NCBI RefSeq assembly: GCF_004792295.1
Contig: NZ_SRRY01000001.1
Location: 2,490,501-2,554,500, forward strand
Direction: 5' to 3'
Length of the DNA: 64,000 nucleotides
Origin: Pseudoalteromonas sp. MEBiC 03607
GTDB taxonomy: Bacteria > Pseudomonadota > Gammaproteobacteria > Enterobacterales > Alteromonadaceae
Positions 28,574-38,454 of the stretch are shown here, piece after piece. How positions within the stretch are numbered: position 1 is the first letter of the stretch; each line of letters begins with the position of its first letter. A model generated the notes under the pieces. That model ran no database searches, had not been told where the DNA came from, and worked only from the letters and a program-made list of their open reading frames with translations. The position numbers and the translations under genes were made by a program.

Positions 28574-31500
28574 TTATTTGGAAGTGTCACAGTTGTGGCT
28601 TAACAACATTAGTTCACGAAGTGCTACTGAGAACTTCGCAAAATCATGGCTTTGTGATGTTTTGAATTCAGATAGCATCTGTTTCCAACGTTGTAGAAGT
28701 AGATCTTGGTTATCCATCCACTCATCAATTTGTGCATCTATGTCTTTGCTGTCTGCTGCAAAGCTATTAAGTACCACAGCCGATAATGTACGTTGTTGCC
28801 AATCAAGCTCTTCACGGTAAGAAGCACGAGCAAGTGCTTGCCAGTGATTTGCAACCGGTTGGTTAGTAATTTGGTCAAGGAACCAATGTAAGCCCATACG
28901 CGCACCCAACTTGAAGTACGTGTTAGATACCATAGCAATGCTACGCTCTGAATTATTAGCAATTTCGGCTAAGTCCATTACAGAGAATAGGCTTGATAGA
29001 GACACAACTCGTGTCGCAAGTGCTTTTGGTACATTGCTATCAATTAGCTTCTCAGCTGCTTTAACCAAACGCTCGCTTTCTTTTTCAACCATGTAGCTAT
29101 TTAAGTTTTCACTTAAATCAGCAAATGTTGGTGCAAAGAACTCAATTGCTTGCTCAATCGTTTGTGCTTTATTGCGATGACGTAAGAACCAACGTGTTGC
29201 ACGACGAACCGTACGACGTAACTGATAGAGCATTTCTGTTTGTACAGCTGCTGGGATCTTATTATCAAGTGCAACAATTGATGACCATGTTTCTGGCATC
29301 TGGAACACTTCTTTTGCAATTGAATAGCAAAGCGCGATTTCTGCTTCGTTAGCACCTGTTTCTTCGTGCATACGAACCATGAAGTTAAGGCCCATATCGT
29401 TAACAATATTATTGGCAAGTTTTGTTGCGATAATTTCTTTACGAAGTGGGTGGTTATCCATTGCATCGTTGAACTTCTCACGAAGTGGTACCGGGAATGA
29501 ATTAACCAATAACTGACGGTAATAAGGGTTTTCAGTGATTTCATCAACCACTAAAGACTCTTTAAGTACCATTTTCGCGTAAGAAACTAGTACAGATAGT
29601 TCTGGACGAGTTAAATCTTTACCCGCTGCTGCGCGCTCTGCAAGTTCTTCATCAGTTGGAATGAACTCAATTGCACGATTTAACTTGCCATCTTTTTCAA
29701 GGGCATGGATAAAACGTACTTTTTCTTTAAGTGTTGATGTGCCTTTTGACTGTGTAATCGATAAGGTATGCGTTTGACGATAACAATCTTTAAGAACCAG
29801 CTGCGATACTTCATCGGTCATAGCATAAAGTAGCTCATCACGTTGTTTACGCGTTAAGTCACCTTCAGCAACTAAGCCATTAAGTAAGATCTTAATGTTT
29901 ACTTCGTTATCTGAACACGCAACACCACCTACGTTATCGATGAAGTCAGTGTTAACACGACCACCTTTAGCTGCAAATTCGATACGACCTAATTGTGTAG
30001 CACCTAAGTTACCACCCTCGCCTAAGATCTTCGCACCAAGCTCAGAACCGTTAATACGAAGTGCATCATTTGCGCGGTCACCAACATCTGCATCAGTCTC
30101 TTTAGAGTTCTTGATGTAAGTACCGATACCACCATTCCAAAGTAAATCAAACTCCATCATTAGAGCTGCTTTGATTAATTCGTTAGGTGTCATGCTCGCT
30201 TTTTTAGTGCCAAGCATTTTCTTCATTTCAGGGCTTAAGCTAATTGATTTAGCCGCACGAGAGAATACACCACCACCTTGTGAAATAAGGTCTTTGTTGT
30301 AATCTTCCCAAGAAGAACGCGGTAAATTAAATAAACGCTCACGCTCAGGGTAAGATGTTGCAGCATCTGGGTTTGGATCAACAAAGATGTGCATGTGGTT
30401 GAACGCCACTTGTAAGCGAATGTGCTTAGAAAGCAACATACCGTTACCAAATACGTCACCCGCCATGTCGCCGATAGCTACAACAGTGAAATCAGTTGTT
30501 TGACAGTCAATATCCATTTCACGGAAGTGACGCTTAACAGACTCCCACGCACCTTTTGCAGTGATACCCATTTTCTTATGGTCATAACCTACTGAGCCAC
30601 CTGATGCGAATGCATCACCTAGCCAGAAGTTATATTCATTTGCGATGCCGTTTGCGATATCAGAGAAAGTCGCAGTACCTTTATCGGCAGCAACAACTAA
30701 ATACGGGTCATCTTCATCATGACGAACAACATCAACTGGCGGAACAATCTCACCACGTTCGATGTTATCTGTGATATCTAATAAACCACGGATGAAAATT
30801 TTGTAACACTCTTGGCCTTCTTTGAAGAATGCTTCACGGTCAGTCGGTAGCTGTTTACATACGAAACCACCTTTCGAACCTACTGGCACGATAACCGTGT
30901 TTTTAACTTGTTGCGCTTTAACAAGACCCAGTACCTCAGTACGGAAGTCTTCACGACGGTCAGACCAACGTAGGCCACCACGTGCAACTTTACCACCACG
31001 TAAATGCACACCTTCAACGCGCGGCGAGTATACGAAGATCTCAAACGCAGGCAGTGGTAATGGCATTTCTGGGATCATAGAAGGCTGAACCTTGAACGAT
31101 ACATATGACTTAAATTGGCCATCCGCTTCTTTTTGGAAGAAGTTCGTTCTAAGAGTTGCATTGATCATATCAACGTATAAACGGATGATACGGTCATCAT
31201 CTAGGTTTGCTACGTTTTCTAGTTCAAGATTTACTTGTGCAACTAGCTTCTCAAGCGTCTTCTCACTACCAGGGTTCTTAACTGAGAACTTTTTAGTGAA
31301 TAAGTTAACGATTTGCGAAGCAATATGTGGGTAATTTGCAAATGTGCTTTCGATGTAAGTCTGCGAGAAAGTTACACCAATTTGACGCATGTATTTAGCG
31401 TATGCACGAAGAATAGACGCTTCACGACCGGTTAAACCACCCATTAATACTAAACGGTTGAAACCATCGTTTTCTAAACGGTTATTCCAAACATTAGTAA

Positions 31501-33412
31501 GCGCAGCACGGAAACGAGCAGATACTTTATCAAAGTCAGCAATGCCCTTATTGTCAATTAGCATGGTGAAATCCATGATCCAATTAACTTTACCGTCTGT
31601 CGTTTTAACTGAGTAAGGCGTTTCACCCACTACACGTAAGCCAAAGTTTTCTAACATTGGCATGACGTCAGATAAGTGGATTGGCTCATCTTTATGGAAT
31701 AAGCTTAAACGAACAACATTGGTATTTGCTTCTTCTTGTGGACGATAGAACAACATTTCTAGTTTGTTTTCGTCATTAAGAAGCTCAAGTTTCTCGATAT
31801 CAACAACCGCAGCACTTGGTAAAACCTGATCTTTATATGCACTTGCAAATGCTTGTGCATATTTACGGTTTAGTTCTTTACCGCGTGCTTCACCTGCACT
31901 CTCAAGTAGTGCAGACTGGAGTCTATCTTCCCAAGTACGGGCAGCTTCAATTAGGTTGTTTTCGATGTCTTTCACGTTATATTCAATATTATTGTCAGTC
32001 ACACGCACCGTATAATGAGTACGGGCTAATGTTGACTCAGAGAAGAAAGTAGTAAATTCGACTTTGTCGTCAGAATTAAATGCGTTAGCTAAGATACGTT
32101 GCGTTTCACGACGTAGTGCCGTGTTATAGCGCTCACGCGGTACATAGACCATGCAAGAGAAGAAACGGCCATATGCGTCTTTACGCACAAAAATACGGCA
32201 CATATCACGCTCTTGTACTTGTAGTACGCCCATAGCAACTTCAAGTAGTTCGGCTTCACGTGCTTGCACAAGTTCATCACGTGGATATGTTTCTAGGATA
32301 TTTAATACCGCTTTATAAGCATGGGTGCCTTTAGCAAAGTCACACATTTCCATAATGCGATTAATTTTACTTTTCAGTACCGGAACATCAGCGGCGCTGT
32401 TGTTGTAGAAGCTCGAAGAGAATAAACCAAGGAAACGGTCTTCACCAATTACATTACCTTCCTCGTCAAAACGCTTGATACCCACATAGTCAATATAAGC
32501 AGGACGGTGAACACGAGACACTGAATTAGTTTTCGTTAAAATCAGTAAATTATTGCTACGCGCTTCTTGACGTGCAACTTCTGGTAATTCAGAAAGTAAA
32601 CGGCTGTGCTCTTCGTCTGTGTTTTTCATCAGACCAAGGCTAGTACCTTTTTTACCTTTTAATTGATAATCACCCTGTACAGGCGACAGTTCATACTCAC
32701 GATAACCCATTAGGGTAAAGTTATCTTTTGCTAACCAGTCTAAAAACTCAACCGTTTCAGCAACTTCACTTTCGTTATTATTATGATGACGCTTAGGTAA
32801 ATCCTTCGTTACAGCAATTAGCTTTTCACGAATTGGCTGCCAATCTTCTACAGCGATAGATACGTCAACTAACACAGACTCAAGTTCTTTTTTGAAAGAC
32901 TCAATAACTTTTGCATCTGTTTGGCGATCAATCTCGATAAAGAACACCGTTTTTGTTGACGTTGATTCTTGCTCTGCTTTTAAGCTTGAAATACCCGTGA
33001 TTTTAGCATTTTTGTCACGTTGGATTTTCAGTGGAGAGTGAAGTAATAAGTGAGAAGAGATGTTTTCGCGAGTCATGGCCATACGCACAGAATCAACTAA
33101 GAAAGGCATGTCTTTCGCGATGATTTCAACAATAGTGTGCGATGACTGCCAGCCATCTTTTGCTACTTCTGGATTGAAGACACGGACAACCGCGTCATCA
33201 GAGTTATTTTTTTCTAGCGAGTTCCATAGGCTTAGTGCAGCGCCATATAAGTCACTATCGTTGCGATGTGCCAAATCCTCTTTAGACATATTGCTGTACA
33301 AGGCTTTGGCGAATTTCTCAACGAGTAACACATTATCAGCGTGAACTTTTTTCTGGATCAGCTTACAGACATTATCTAAGATAACCGAGGCTTGCCCTTC
33401 ATTTCGTGTCAT
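28574..33412 (-). CDS. gdhB: NAD-specific glutamate dehydrogenase, 180-kDa class
   Basis: Catabolic enzyme that deaminates glutamate to 2-oxoglutarate with NAD, feeding amino-acid carbon into the TCA cycle. The 1612 residues match the large L_180 class. The long N-terminal part (about 1-730) contains ACT-like regulatory regions. The catalytic core begins near 790 with GGKVARGGLRWSDRREDFRTE, followed by VGSKGGFVCKQ, GDMAGDVFGNGMLLS and GEGGNLGATQLGRIE, the dehydrogenase signatures. A C-terminal helical domain follows. The ATG has AAGGAACATACA upstream. A near-perfect 18-base palindrome 21 bases before the start suggests local regulation. The symbol follows Pseudomonas use. Confidence 0.95.
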   Translation of the reverse strand: MTRNEGQASVILDNVCKLIQKKVHADNVLLVEKFAKALYSNMSKEDLAHRNDSDLYGAALSLWNSLEKNNSDDAVVRVFNPEVAKDGWQSSHTIVEIIAKDMPFLVDSVRMAMTRENISSHLLLHSPLKIQRDKNAKITGISSLKAEQESTSTKTVFFIEIDRQTDAKVIESFKKELESVLVDVSIAVEDWQPIREKLIAVTKDLPKRHHNNNESEVAETVEFLDWLAKDNFTLMGYREYELSPVQGDYQLKGKKGTSLGLMKNTDEEHSRLLSELPEVARQEARSNNLLILTKTNSVSRVHRPAYIDYVGIKRFDEEGNVIGEDRFLGLFSSSFYNNSAADVPVLKSKINRIMEMCDFAKGTHAYKAVLNILETYPRDELVQAREAELLEVAMGVLQVQERDMCRIFVRKDAYGRFFSCMVYVPRERYNTALRRETQRILANAFNSDDKVEFTTFFSESTLARTHYTVRVTDNNIEYNVKDIENNLIEAARTWEDRLQSALLESAGEARGKELNRKYAQAFASAYKDQVLPSAAVVDIEKLELLNDENKLEMLFYRPQEEANTNVVRLSLFHKDEPIHLSDVMPMLENFGLRVVGETPYSVKTTDGKVNWIMDFTMLIDNKGIADFDKVSARFRAALTNVWNNRLENDGFNRLVLMGGLTGREASILRAYAKYMRQIGVTFSQTYIESTFANYPHIASQIVNLFTKKFSVKNPGSEKTLEKLVAQVNLELENVANLDDDRIIRLYVDMINATLRTNFFQKEADGQFKSYVSFKVQPSMIPEMPLPLPAFEIFVYSPRVEGVHLRGGKVARGGLRWSDRREDFRTEVLGLVKAQQVKNTVIVPVGSKGGFVCKQLPTDREAFFKEGQECYKIFIRGLLDITDNIERGEIVPPVDVVRHDEDDPYLVVAADKGTATFSDIANGIANEYNFWLGDAFASGGSVGYDHKKMGITAKGAWESVKRHFREMDIDCQTTDFTVVAIGDMAGDVFGNGMLLSKHIRLQVAFNHMHIFVDPNPDAATSYPERERLFNLPRSSWEDYNKDLISQGGGVFSRAAKSISLSPEMKKMLGTKKASMTPNELIKAALMMEFDLLWNGGIGTYIKNSKETDADVGDRANDALRINGSELGAKILGEGGNLGATQLGRIEFAAKGGRVNTDFIDNVGGVACSDNEVNIKILLNGLVAEGDLTRKQRDELLYAMTDEVSQLVLKDCYRQTHTLSITQSKGTSTLKEKVRFIHALEKDGKLNRAIEFIPTDEELAERAAAGKDLTRPELSVLVSYAKMVLKESLVVDEITENPYYRQLLVNSFPVPLREKFNDAMDNHPLRKEIIATKLANNIVNDMGLNFMVRMHEETGANEAEIALCYSIAKEVFQMPETWSSIVALDNKIPAAVQTEMLYQLRRTVRRATRWFLRHRNKAQTIEQAIEFFAPTFADLSENLNSYMVEKESERLVKAAEKLIDSNVPKALATRVVSLSSLFSVMDLAEIANNSERSIAMVSNTYFKLGARMGLHWFLDQITNQPVANHWQALARASYREELDWQQRTLSAVVLNSFAADSKDIDAQIDEWMDNQDLLLQRWKQMLSEFKTSQSHDFAKFSVALRELMLLSHNCDTSK

Positions 33413-33432
33413 TGTATGTTCCTTAATCTATA

Positions 33433-33450
33433 CTACTTATCGATTAGTAG
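33433..33450. promoter_or_regulatory. 18-base palindrome in the gdhB leader
   Basis: CTACTTATCGATTAGTAG is a palindrome with one mismatched pair, centred on ATCGAT and 21-38 bases before the gdhB start. Its place, close to the ribosome site (AAGGA), fits an operator that blocks initiation of transcription. No matching regulator is identifiable. Confidence 0.4.
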
Positions 33451-33585
33451 AATATTTGTACAGCCATTTATTAGCGTGGAGTCAGGTAAATTCTAACTCT
33501 TTTGCAGCTAATAAACAGCCTTTTCGATGAAATCATTTTAAGCTTTTCAGCTATTTGGTCATCTATTCACAAAATATAGATATAA

Positions 33586-33603
33586 ATGGCCATTACTGGC
33601 CAT
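33586..33603 (-). terminator. Weak hairpin after the MMPL transporter gene
   Basis: ATGGCCA (33586-33592) pairs with TGGCCAT (33597-33603) around TTAC, 22 bases after the transporter stop. The minus strand downstream is only partly T-rich (TTTATATC), so termination would be weak. No other terminator is seen in the 212-base gap before gdhB. Confidence 0.4.
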
Positions 33604-33624
33604 ATTGGAGCACAATTATTCACA

Positions 33625-35949
33625 TTATTTTTTCTGGTCAGTCCAGAGGAAGCTACCAATTGCAGGTAAAAGTAGTACTGCGCCCAGCATGTTAACCAAA
33701 AACATGAAGGTCAAAAGAATACCCATATCTACTTGGAACTTCAGATCAGAGAAAATCCATGTGCTAACACCAATGGCTAAGGTAATACCCGTGAATAACA
33801 CTGCGCTACCACGCTCTGCTAATGCATTGCGATAAGCCACTTCGAGTGCCACACCTTGTTTTAGCTGCCCCATCATTGATGACAGTATATAAATCCCATA
33901 ATCAACACCAATACCAACACCTAAAGCGATAACTGGTAGTGTCGATACCGTTAAACCTATTTCAAGTTGTACCATCAAGGCTTGCGCTAAAGTTGATACG
34001 ATATACAGAGGTAATACAACCGCAACCGTTGCCTTAACACTTCTAAAGCTAATTAAGCATAGCAGGATTACGGCGCCGTAAACGTAAAGCATCATAGGTA
34101 GCTGTGCAGCTGATACAGATTCGTTGGTTGCGGCCATTACACCCACAGGTCCCGATGCTAACTTAAACTTCAACTCATCCGTTTCTTCAGCCTTAGCAAA
34201 CTCTTTAACTTTCGCTACCACATGGTCAATAGTTTCTGCTTTGTGGTCATTTAAGAAAATAATCACTGGCATTACAGAGCAGTTACCATCGAGTAAACCT
34301 GAGCTTGTTTCAACGCGTGAAGTAGCTTGCACTAAACTTGCCGTGTTGCGCGGCAGGCTTTGCCATTTAAGGTTACCTTCGTTGAAGCCGGCATTCACAG
34401 ATTGCGCAACTGAGCTTAAACTCACTGCTGATTGCACCCCTGCAACGTTTTCCATCTGCCATTGGAAACGACTAATACGCTCCATCACATCATGCTCAGT
34501 ACAAGCAGCAGGATACGCTTCTACAATCACTTTCAGGATATCTGATGAAATGGTGTATTTATCAGAAATCAAAAAGGTGTCTTGGTTGTAGCGGGCATCT
34601 TGGTGCAAAGATGGCGCACCTGCGTGTAAATCACCAATGCGCATTTTGTCAGCTTGCCAATAACCCACTGCAAATAATATCGCTGTAAGCACAATAATTA
34701 AACCGGCGGTTCTACGGTCCGTCGCTTTTACTAACAGTTCACGCAATTTATCTAAGAAATTCGGTTTGTCTGAGTGTGTTCCTGCTTGAATATGCACAGA
34801 GCCTTCAAAGCGCATATACGATGCCCACACTGGTAACAATACGAGGTTTGTGAAAATAATTACCGCCACACCTAAACTTGCGGTGATGGCAAGTTCACGA
34901 ATAATACCAATATCAATTGTGAGTAAGGTTAAAAAGCCAATTGTGTCTGATAGCAGCGCGATACCACCTGGGATCAAAAGTGCTCTAAAGCTTGCCTGAC
35001 AACACACCCGGGTTGAGCTTCCTGACGTCACTTTTTTACCGATGTCATTGATCATTTGCACACCATGACTTACGCCAATCGCAAACACTAAAAACGGCAC
35101 CAAAATTGACATAGGGTCTAAGCCAAAGCCCAAGGTTGATAACAAACCTAACTGCCAAACAACGGCAATGATTGAACAGGCAATCGGTAAAATTGTCAGT
35201 TTTAAAGAGTGGCAGAACAGCCAAACCATCACAAAGGTAAAAGCAATCGCGATTGCAAAAAATAACAGTACGCCTTTAGCACCCTCTGCTACATCCCCTG
35301 CCATCTTAGCAAAACCAATAATATGGATACTGACTTTATCAGTACTTAACGGTTCACGAACTTGTGTTTCTAGTTTTTCAGCAAAGGCTAATGTATCAAG
35401 TTTTTCTTGTGTTTGCGGATCAGTCTCGAGTAACTGGGCTGTTACCATTGCACACGAGTAGTCACTAGCGATCATACGGCCGACCACTTTTGCTTTTTCG
35501 ATGTTTTCTTTTACAACTGCAAGACCACGTTTATCAGCTGTGAAGTTAGCCGGAATAATTGGACCACCAGCGAAGCCATCTTCAACAACTTCAACAAAAC
35601 GTGCACTCGGGGCAAAGATTGAATTAACTAATGGGCGGTTAACACCTGGAATAAAATAAAGCTGGTCATGAACTGCTTTTAGTTGGGTAAAAAATTCTTC
35701 ATTGAAAATATCACCGTCTGCATCACACACCGAAATTAAAATGCTATTTGCACCACCAAATTGCTTTTCGTGTTTGGTGTATACTTTCATGTATTCATGA
35801 TTAAGAGGGATATTTTTATTAAACGAGGCGTCTAATTGAATTTGTGTTGCTTTGAATAATAAAAAACAGGTGATCAAAGCAAAGGAAATAATTGCGAACA
35901 AGCGATGACGAAACACCGCTCTTTCTAAAAAGTCTAATAAACCACGCAT
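33625..35949 (-). CDS. MMPL/RND-superfamily inner-membrane transporter
   Basis: A 774-residue transporter with two halves, each one helix (17-34; 415-431), a large periplasmic domain (about 40-220; 435-615) and five more helices. This is the MMPL/HAE3-like pattern, known for exporting lipids and other hydrophobic molecules. The second half has the expected proton-relay aspartate Asp683 in ALGVGIGVDYGIY, but the matching first-half motif reads AIGVSHGVQMI (291-300), with Ser294-His295 in place of Asp-Tyr. Its ATG shares a base with the YCF48 gene stop (TAATG), so the two are coupled. The substrate is unknown; a hydrophobic compound is inferred from the DUF1302 and DUF1329 partners. Confidence 0.88.
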   Translation of the reverse strand: MRGLLDFLERAVFRHRLFAIISFALITCFLLFKATQIQLDASFNKNIPLNHEYMKVYTKHEKQFGGANSILISVCDADGDIFNEEFFTQLKAVHDQLYFIPGVNRPLVNSIFAPSARFVEVVEDGFAGGPIIPANFTADKRGLAVVKENIEKAKVVGRMIASDYSCAMVTAQLLETDPQTQEKLDTLAFAEKLETQVREPLSTDKVSIHIIGFAKMAGDVAEGAKGVLLFFAIAIAFTFVMVWLFCHSLKLTILPIACSIIAVVWQLGLLSTLGFGLDPMSILVPFLVFAIGVSHGVQMINDIGKKVTSGSSTRVCCQASFRALLIPGGIALLSDTIGFLTLLTIDIGIIRELAITASLGVAVIIFTNLVLLPVWASYMRFEGSVHIQAGTHSDKPNFLDKLRELLVKATDRRTAGLIIVLTAILFAVGYWQADKMRIGDLHAGAPSLHQDARYNQDTFLISDKYTISSDILKVIVEAYPAACTEHDVMERISRFQWQMENVAGVQSAVSLSSVAQSVNAGFNEGNLKWQSLPRNTASLVQATSRVETSSGLLDGNCSVMPVIIFLNDHKAETIDHVVAKVKEFAKAEETDELKFKLASGPVGVMAATNESVSAAQLPMMLYVYGAVILLCLISFRSVKATVAVVLPLYIVSTLAQALMVQLEIGLTVSTLPVIALGVGIGVDYGIYILSSMMGQLKQGVALEVAYRNALAERGSAVLFTGITLAIGVSTWIFSDLKFQVDMGILLTFMFLVNMLGAVLLLPAIGSFLWTDQKK

Positions 35950-36953
35950 TACGGATTCAACTCCTTCACTTTAATGCCATTTTCTGAAGCCATAATTAGT
36001 TTGTCTTGAAACACAACACCGTCGAGCAATGATTTGCCATCGGCCATTTGCTCTTCTGATAATTGATCACCCTTAACATGAAAAATAACTCCACTATTGG
36101 CAAATAAAAGCCATTCGTTATTGTGGTTTATTGCGCTGTTGACGGTGGCATAATTAGTGTTTTGAATTGGTAACCACTGATCACTATTTGCTTGACGAGT
36201 AAATATATTGCCACGCAGACCTGCAACTAGGTCTTCACCACCCTGATCTGCAGTTGACGCAAACGTAAAGAAAGAGCCCATATAAATCTCTTCAAGACGT
36301 TGCCATGTTTGGCCATTATCAACACTTTCGGCCATTAGCCCCATTTCACCTGCTAAGATTAACCGGTCTTTAGTTTTCACTATACGATTAAAATGCGGCA
36401 AAATTGATGCGGTCTCAAGCTCATATCCTTCAGGATCTGTTTCTTTTAAATCATTCAAATAGTCGCGATCATCTTCAAATAACAAGCTATCTAAAAAACG
36501 TTTCTGCCATGTTTGGCCACCATCAGTGGTTTCAAAAAACATGCCGTATGCACCCACTGCATAACCATGGTTTTCAGATGTAAAAAGAATATCTAAACAT
36601 GGTTTATCCATGTTTGGTAAAGATTGTTGTAACTGCCAAGTTTTAGCAGCATCCACGGTGTTGATAATAGTGGCATCGTGGCCACAAGCCCAGCCTAATT
36701 CGTCATTATAAAAATCAACCGCGGTGAGTAATACTTGAGTTGGTACACTGGCTTGCTGCCATGTTTGTGCGTCAGTACTAGTGATAACCACACCATGTTT
36801 ACCAACAGCAACCAGTTTTTCACCGACCAATTCGATGTCAGTGAGTAGAGTTTTGTTTGCATTAACGGCACTAATCGCTTGTTGCGGTGTGGGCATGTCT
36901 TGAGAAAAACATGAAGCACTATAAGCAAGACAGGCATAAAGCAAATACTTCAT
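35949..36953 (-). CDS. YCF48-like exported beta-propeller protein
   Basis: A 334-residue periplasmic protein with signal peptide MKYLLYACLAYSASCFS and repeated blades of the YCF48/HCF136 type: GHDATIINTVDAAKTWQ, GAYGMFFETTDGGQTWQKR and GEMGLMAESVDNGQTWQRL. In plants and cyanobacteria this fold is a photosystem II assembly factor. In non-photosynthetic bacteria the family is often found beside MMPL transporters and DUF1302/DUF1329 proteins, and its role is unknown. It may be an accessory subunit of the transporter, since it overlaps that gene by one base. The Cys near the end of the signal peptide does not form a good lipobox. Confidence 0.87.
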   Translation of the reverse strand: MKYLLYACLAYSASCFSQDMPTPQQAISAVNANKTLLTDIELVGEKLVAVGKHGVVITSTDAQTWQQASVPTQVLLTAVDFYNDELGWACGHDATIINTVDAAKTWQLQQSLPNMDKPCLDILFTSENHGYAVGAYGMFFETTDGGQTWQKRFLDSLLFEDDRDYLNDLKETDPEGYELETASILPHFNRIVKTKDRLILAGEMGLMAESVDNGQTWQRLEEIYMGSFFTFASTADQGGEDLVAGLRGNIFTRQANSDQWLPIQNTNYATVNSAINHNNEWLLFANSGVIFHVKGDQLSEEQMADGKSLLDGVVFQDKLIMASENGIKVKELNP

Positions 36954-37044
36954 AAAGATAAATCGCCTTCGAAAAGATAAAAAGAGAAGTCAAAAAAGCC
37001 ACTGGGAAAACCAATTGCGTGTCTTGATGACTTACGCGAATTGC

Positions 37045-37070
37045 AAAAGGCACCTGAAGTCAGGTGCCTT
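37045..37070 (-). terminator. Hairpin between the DUF1329 and YCF48 genes
   Basis: AAGGCACCTG (37047-37056) pairs perfectly with CAGGTGCCTT (37061-37070) around AAGT. The minus strand then has only T4 before GCAA, so it probably terminates partly or protects the upstream message, giving more DUF1302/DUF1329 than YCF48/transporter. Confidence 0.65.
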
Positions 37071-37077
37071 AGATTGT

Positions 37078-38445
37078 TTAACGACCTTCGCGGCGTAAAG
37101 CGCTTGAAGTGAACTCGTTATCATTGAATGATTGTGAGAAATCATACATTTTTTCTTGGTTATCTAAACCAATTGCTAGGTAACGACGTGAGTTAAGGTC
37201 ATGATAAACTTCTAACGTACTCCAATGAGTCGGTACTTCATAGTAGTTAAGACCATGTGCCATTGCTACACGATACATTTGGTCACGGTTATCATAAATA
37301 TCCGTTACATGTACTTGCCAGCTATCTTCATCAATATAGAAAACACGTTTCTTATAAATATGACGCGTACCTTCTTTCAGGTTTGCTTCTACAACCCAAA
37401 CACGGTGCTTTTCGTAACGAACATATTCAGGGTTAATGTGACCAGCTTGCAAGATATCATCATAGCTTAACTTATCGCTGTGAAGTTTATAGCTGTTATA
37501 TGGAATATAAAGCTCTTGCTTACCTTTTAATGTCCAGTTGTAACGGTTAGGAGAACCGTTGAACATATCAAAGTCATCAGTGGTACGTAAGCTATCAGCC
37601 GCTGTTCCTGGTGCATCATATGCAACATTAGGTGCACGACGAACTCGACGCTGACCTGAGTTGTATGTCCATGCTTGGCGTGGCGTTAAGATTTGGTCCA
37701 TAGTTTCATGAACTAATAACGCAGTACCTGCTAGACGAGCTGGCTCAGTTACTTTTTGCTTAAACTTAAACAAGATATTAGATTCTTGCAGTTTTTCTGG
37801 CGTTGCATCTGGTGATGAATATTCAACTAAAAGTTGTTCTTCAAAACCAACATAATTATATGAGCCTGACGCTGTTGGTGCTGCTTGACCACCAGAGCGT
37901 TCAATTGATAAACCACGGAAACGTAAAAGGTGATTCCAAATTGCTTCTAAACCATCTTTAGGAATTGGGAAAGGTACACCCACAGCTGTGTTTTTAATAC
38001 CGTTACCACCTTCAACTAACTCGGCTGTCGTGGCGTATTTTTTAGTCGCATCATAAACAAACTGCGGATAAGACGCGCTACGACGCGTTGGATAAATGTT
38101 CATCTTAAACGTGTCTGGATAAGTGTTGAATAATTCAACCTGACCAGGGCTCAAGTACTCTTTATATTTATCAACGTTTGACTTATCGATGGTGAACAAC
38201 ACTTTATCATCAGCGAATGGGTCTGGGTGGTGCATGCCTGGTTTATAATCTGCAGGAGGGGTTGTGATACCACCCGTCCAAGCTGGAATAGAACCATCTT
38301 TGTTAGCTGCTTTTTCTGCGCCAATTGGCGTTAAGTCATTACCTAAACGTGCTGCTTCATCAGCAGTAATTTTTGCAAGTACACTAGAGCTTGCGAAAAC
38401 GCTACAAAAAGCTGCAGCAATGAGGGTAGGTTTTCTAATAATCAT
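37078..38445 (-). CDS. DUF1329 family periplasmic LolB-like protein
   Basis: A 455-residue exported protein with signal peptide MIIRKPTLIAAAFCSVFASSSVLA. The mature start KITADEAARLGNDLTPIGAEKA and the segments IPAWTGGI, TPRQAWTYNSGQRRVRRAPNVAYD and RVWVVEANLKEG are hallmarks of DUF1329, a family predicted to share the LolA/LolB half-barrel fold that carries hydrophobic ligands. I therefore infer a periplasmic carrier between the MMPL transporter and the DUF1302 barrel. It lies 9 bases after the DUF1302 gene, with AAGGG before its ATG. Confidence 0.92.
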   Translation of the reverse strand: MIIRKPTLIAAAFCSVFASSSVLAKITADEAARLGNDLTPIGAEKAANKDGSIPAWTGGITTPPADYKPGMHHPDPFADDKVLFTIDKSNVDKYKEYLSPGQVELFNTYPDTFKMNIYPTRRSASYPQFVYDATKKYATTAELVEGGNGIKNTAVGVPFPIPKDGLEAIWNHLLRFRGLSIERSGGQAAPTASGSYNYVGFEEQLLVEYSSPDATPEKLQESNILFKFKQKVTEPARLAGTALLVHETMDQILTPRQAWTYNSGQRRVRRAPNVAYDAPGTAADSLRTTDDFDMFNGSPNRYNWTLKGKQELYIPYNSYKLHSDKLSYDDILQAGHINPEYVRYEKHRVWVVEANLKEGTRHIYKKRVFYIDEDSWQVHVTDIYDNRDQMYRVAMAHGLNYYEVPTHWSTLEVYHDLNSRRYLAIGLDNQEKMYDFSQSFNDNEFTSSALRREGR

Positions 38446-38454
38446 AATTTACCC

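Noticed and set aside
34124..34591. 155-codon open frame opposite the MMPL gene
   Set aside because: It is a mirror of the well-supported transporter frame and lacks its own signals.
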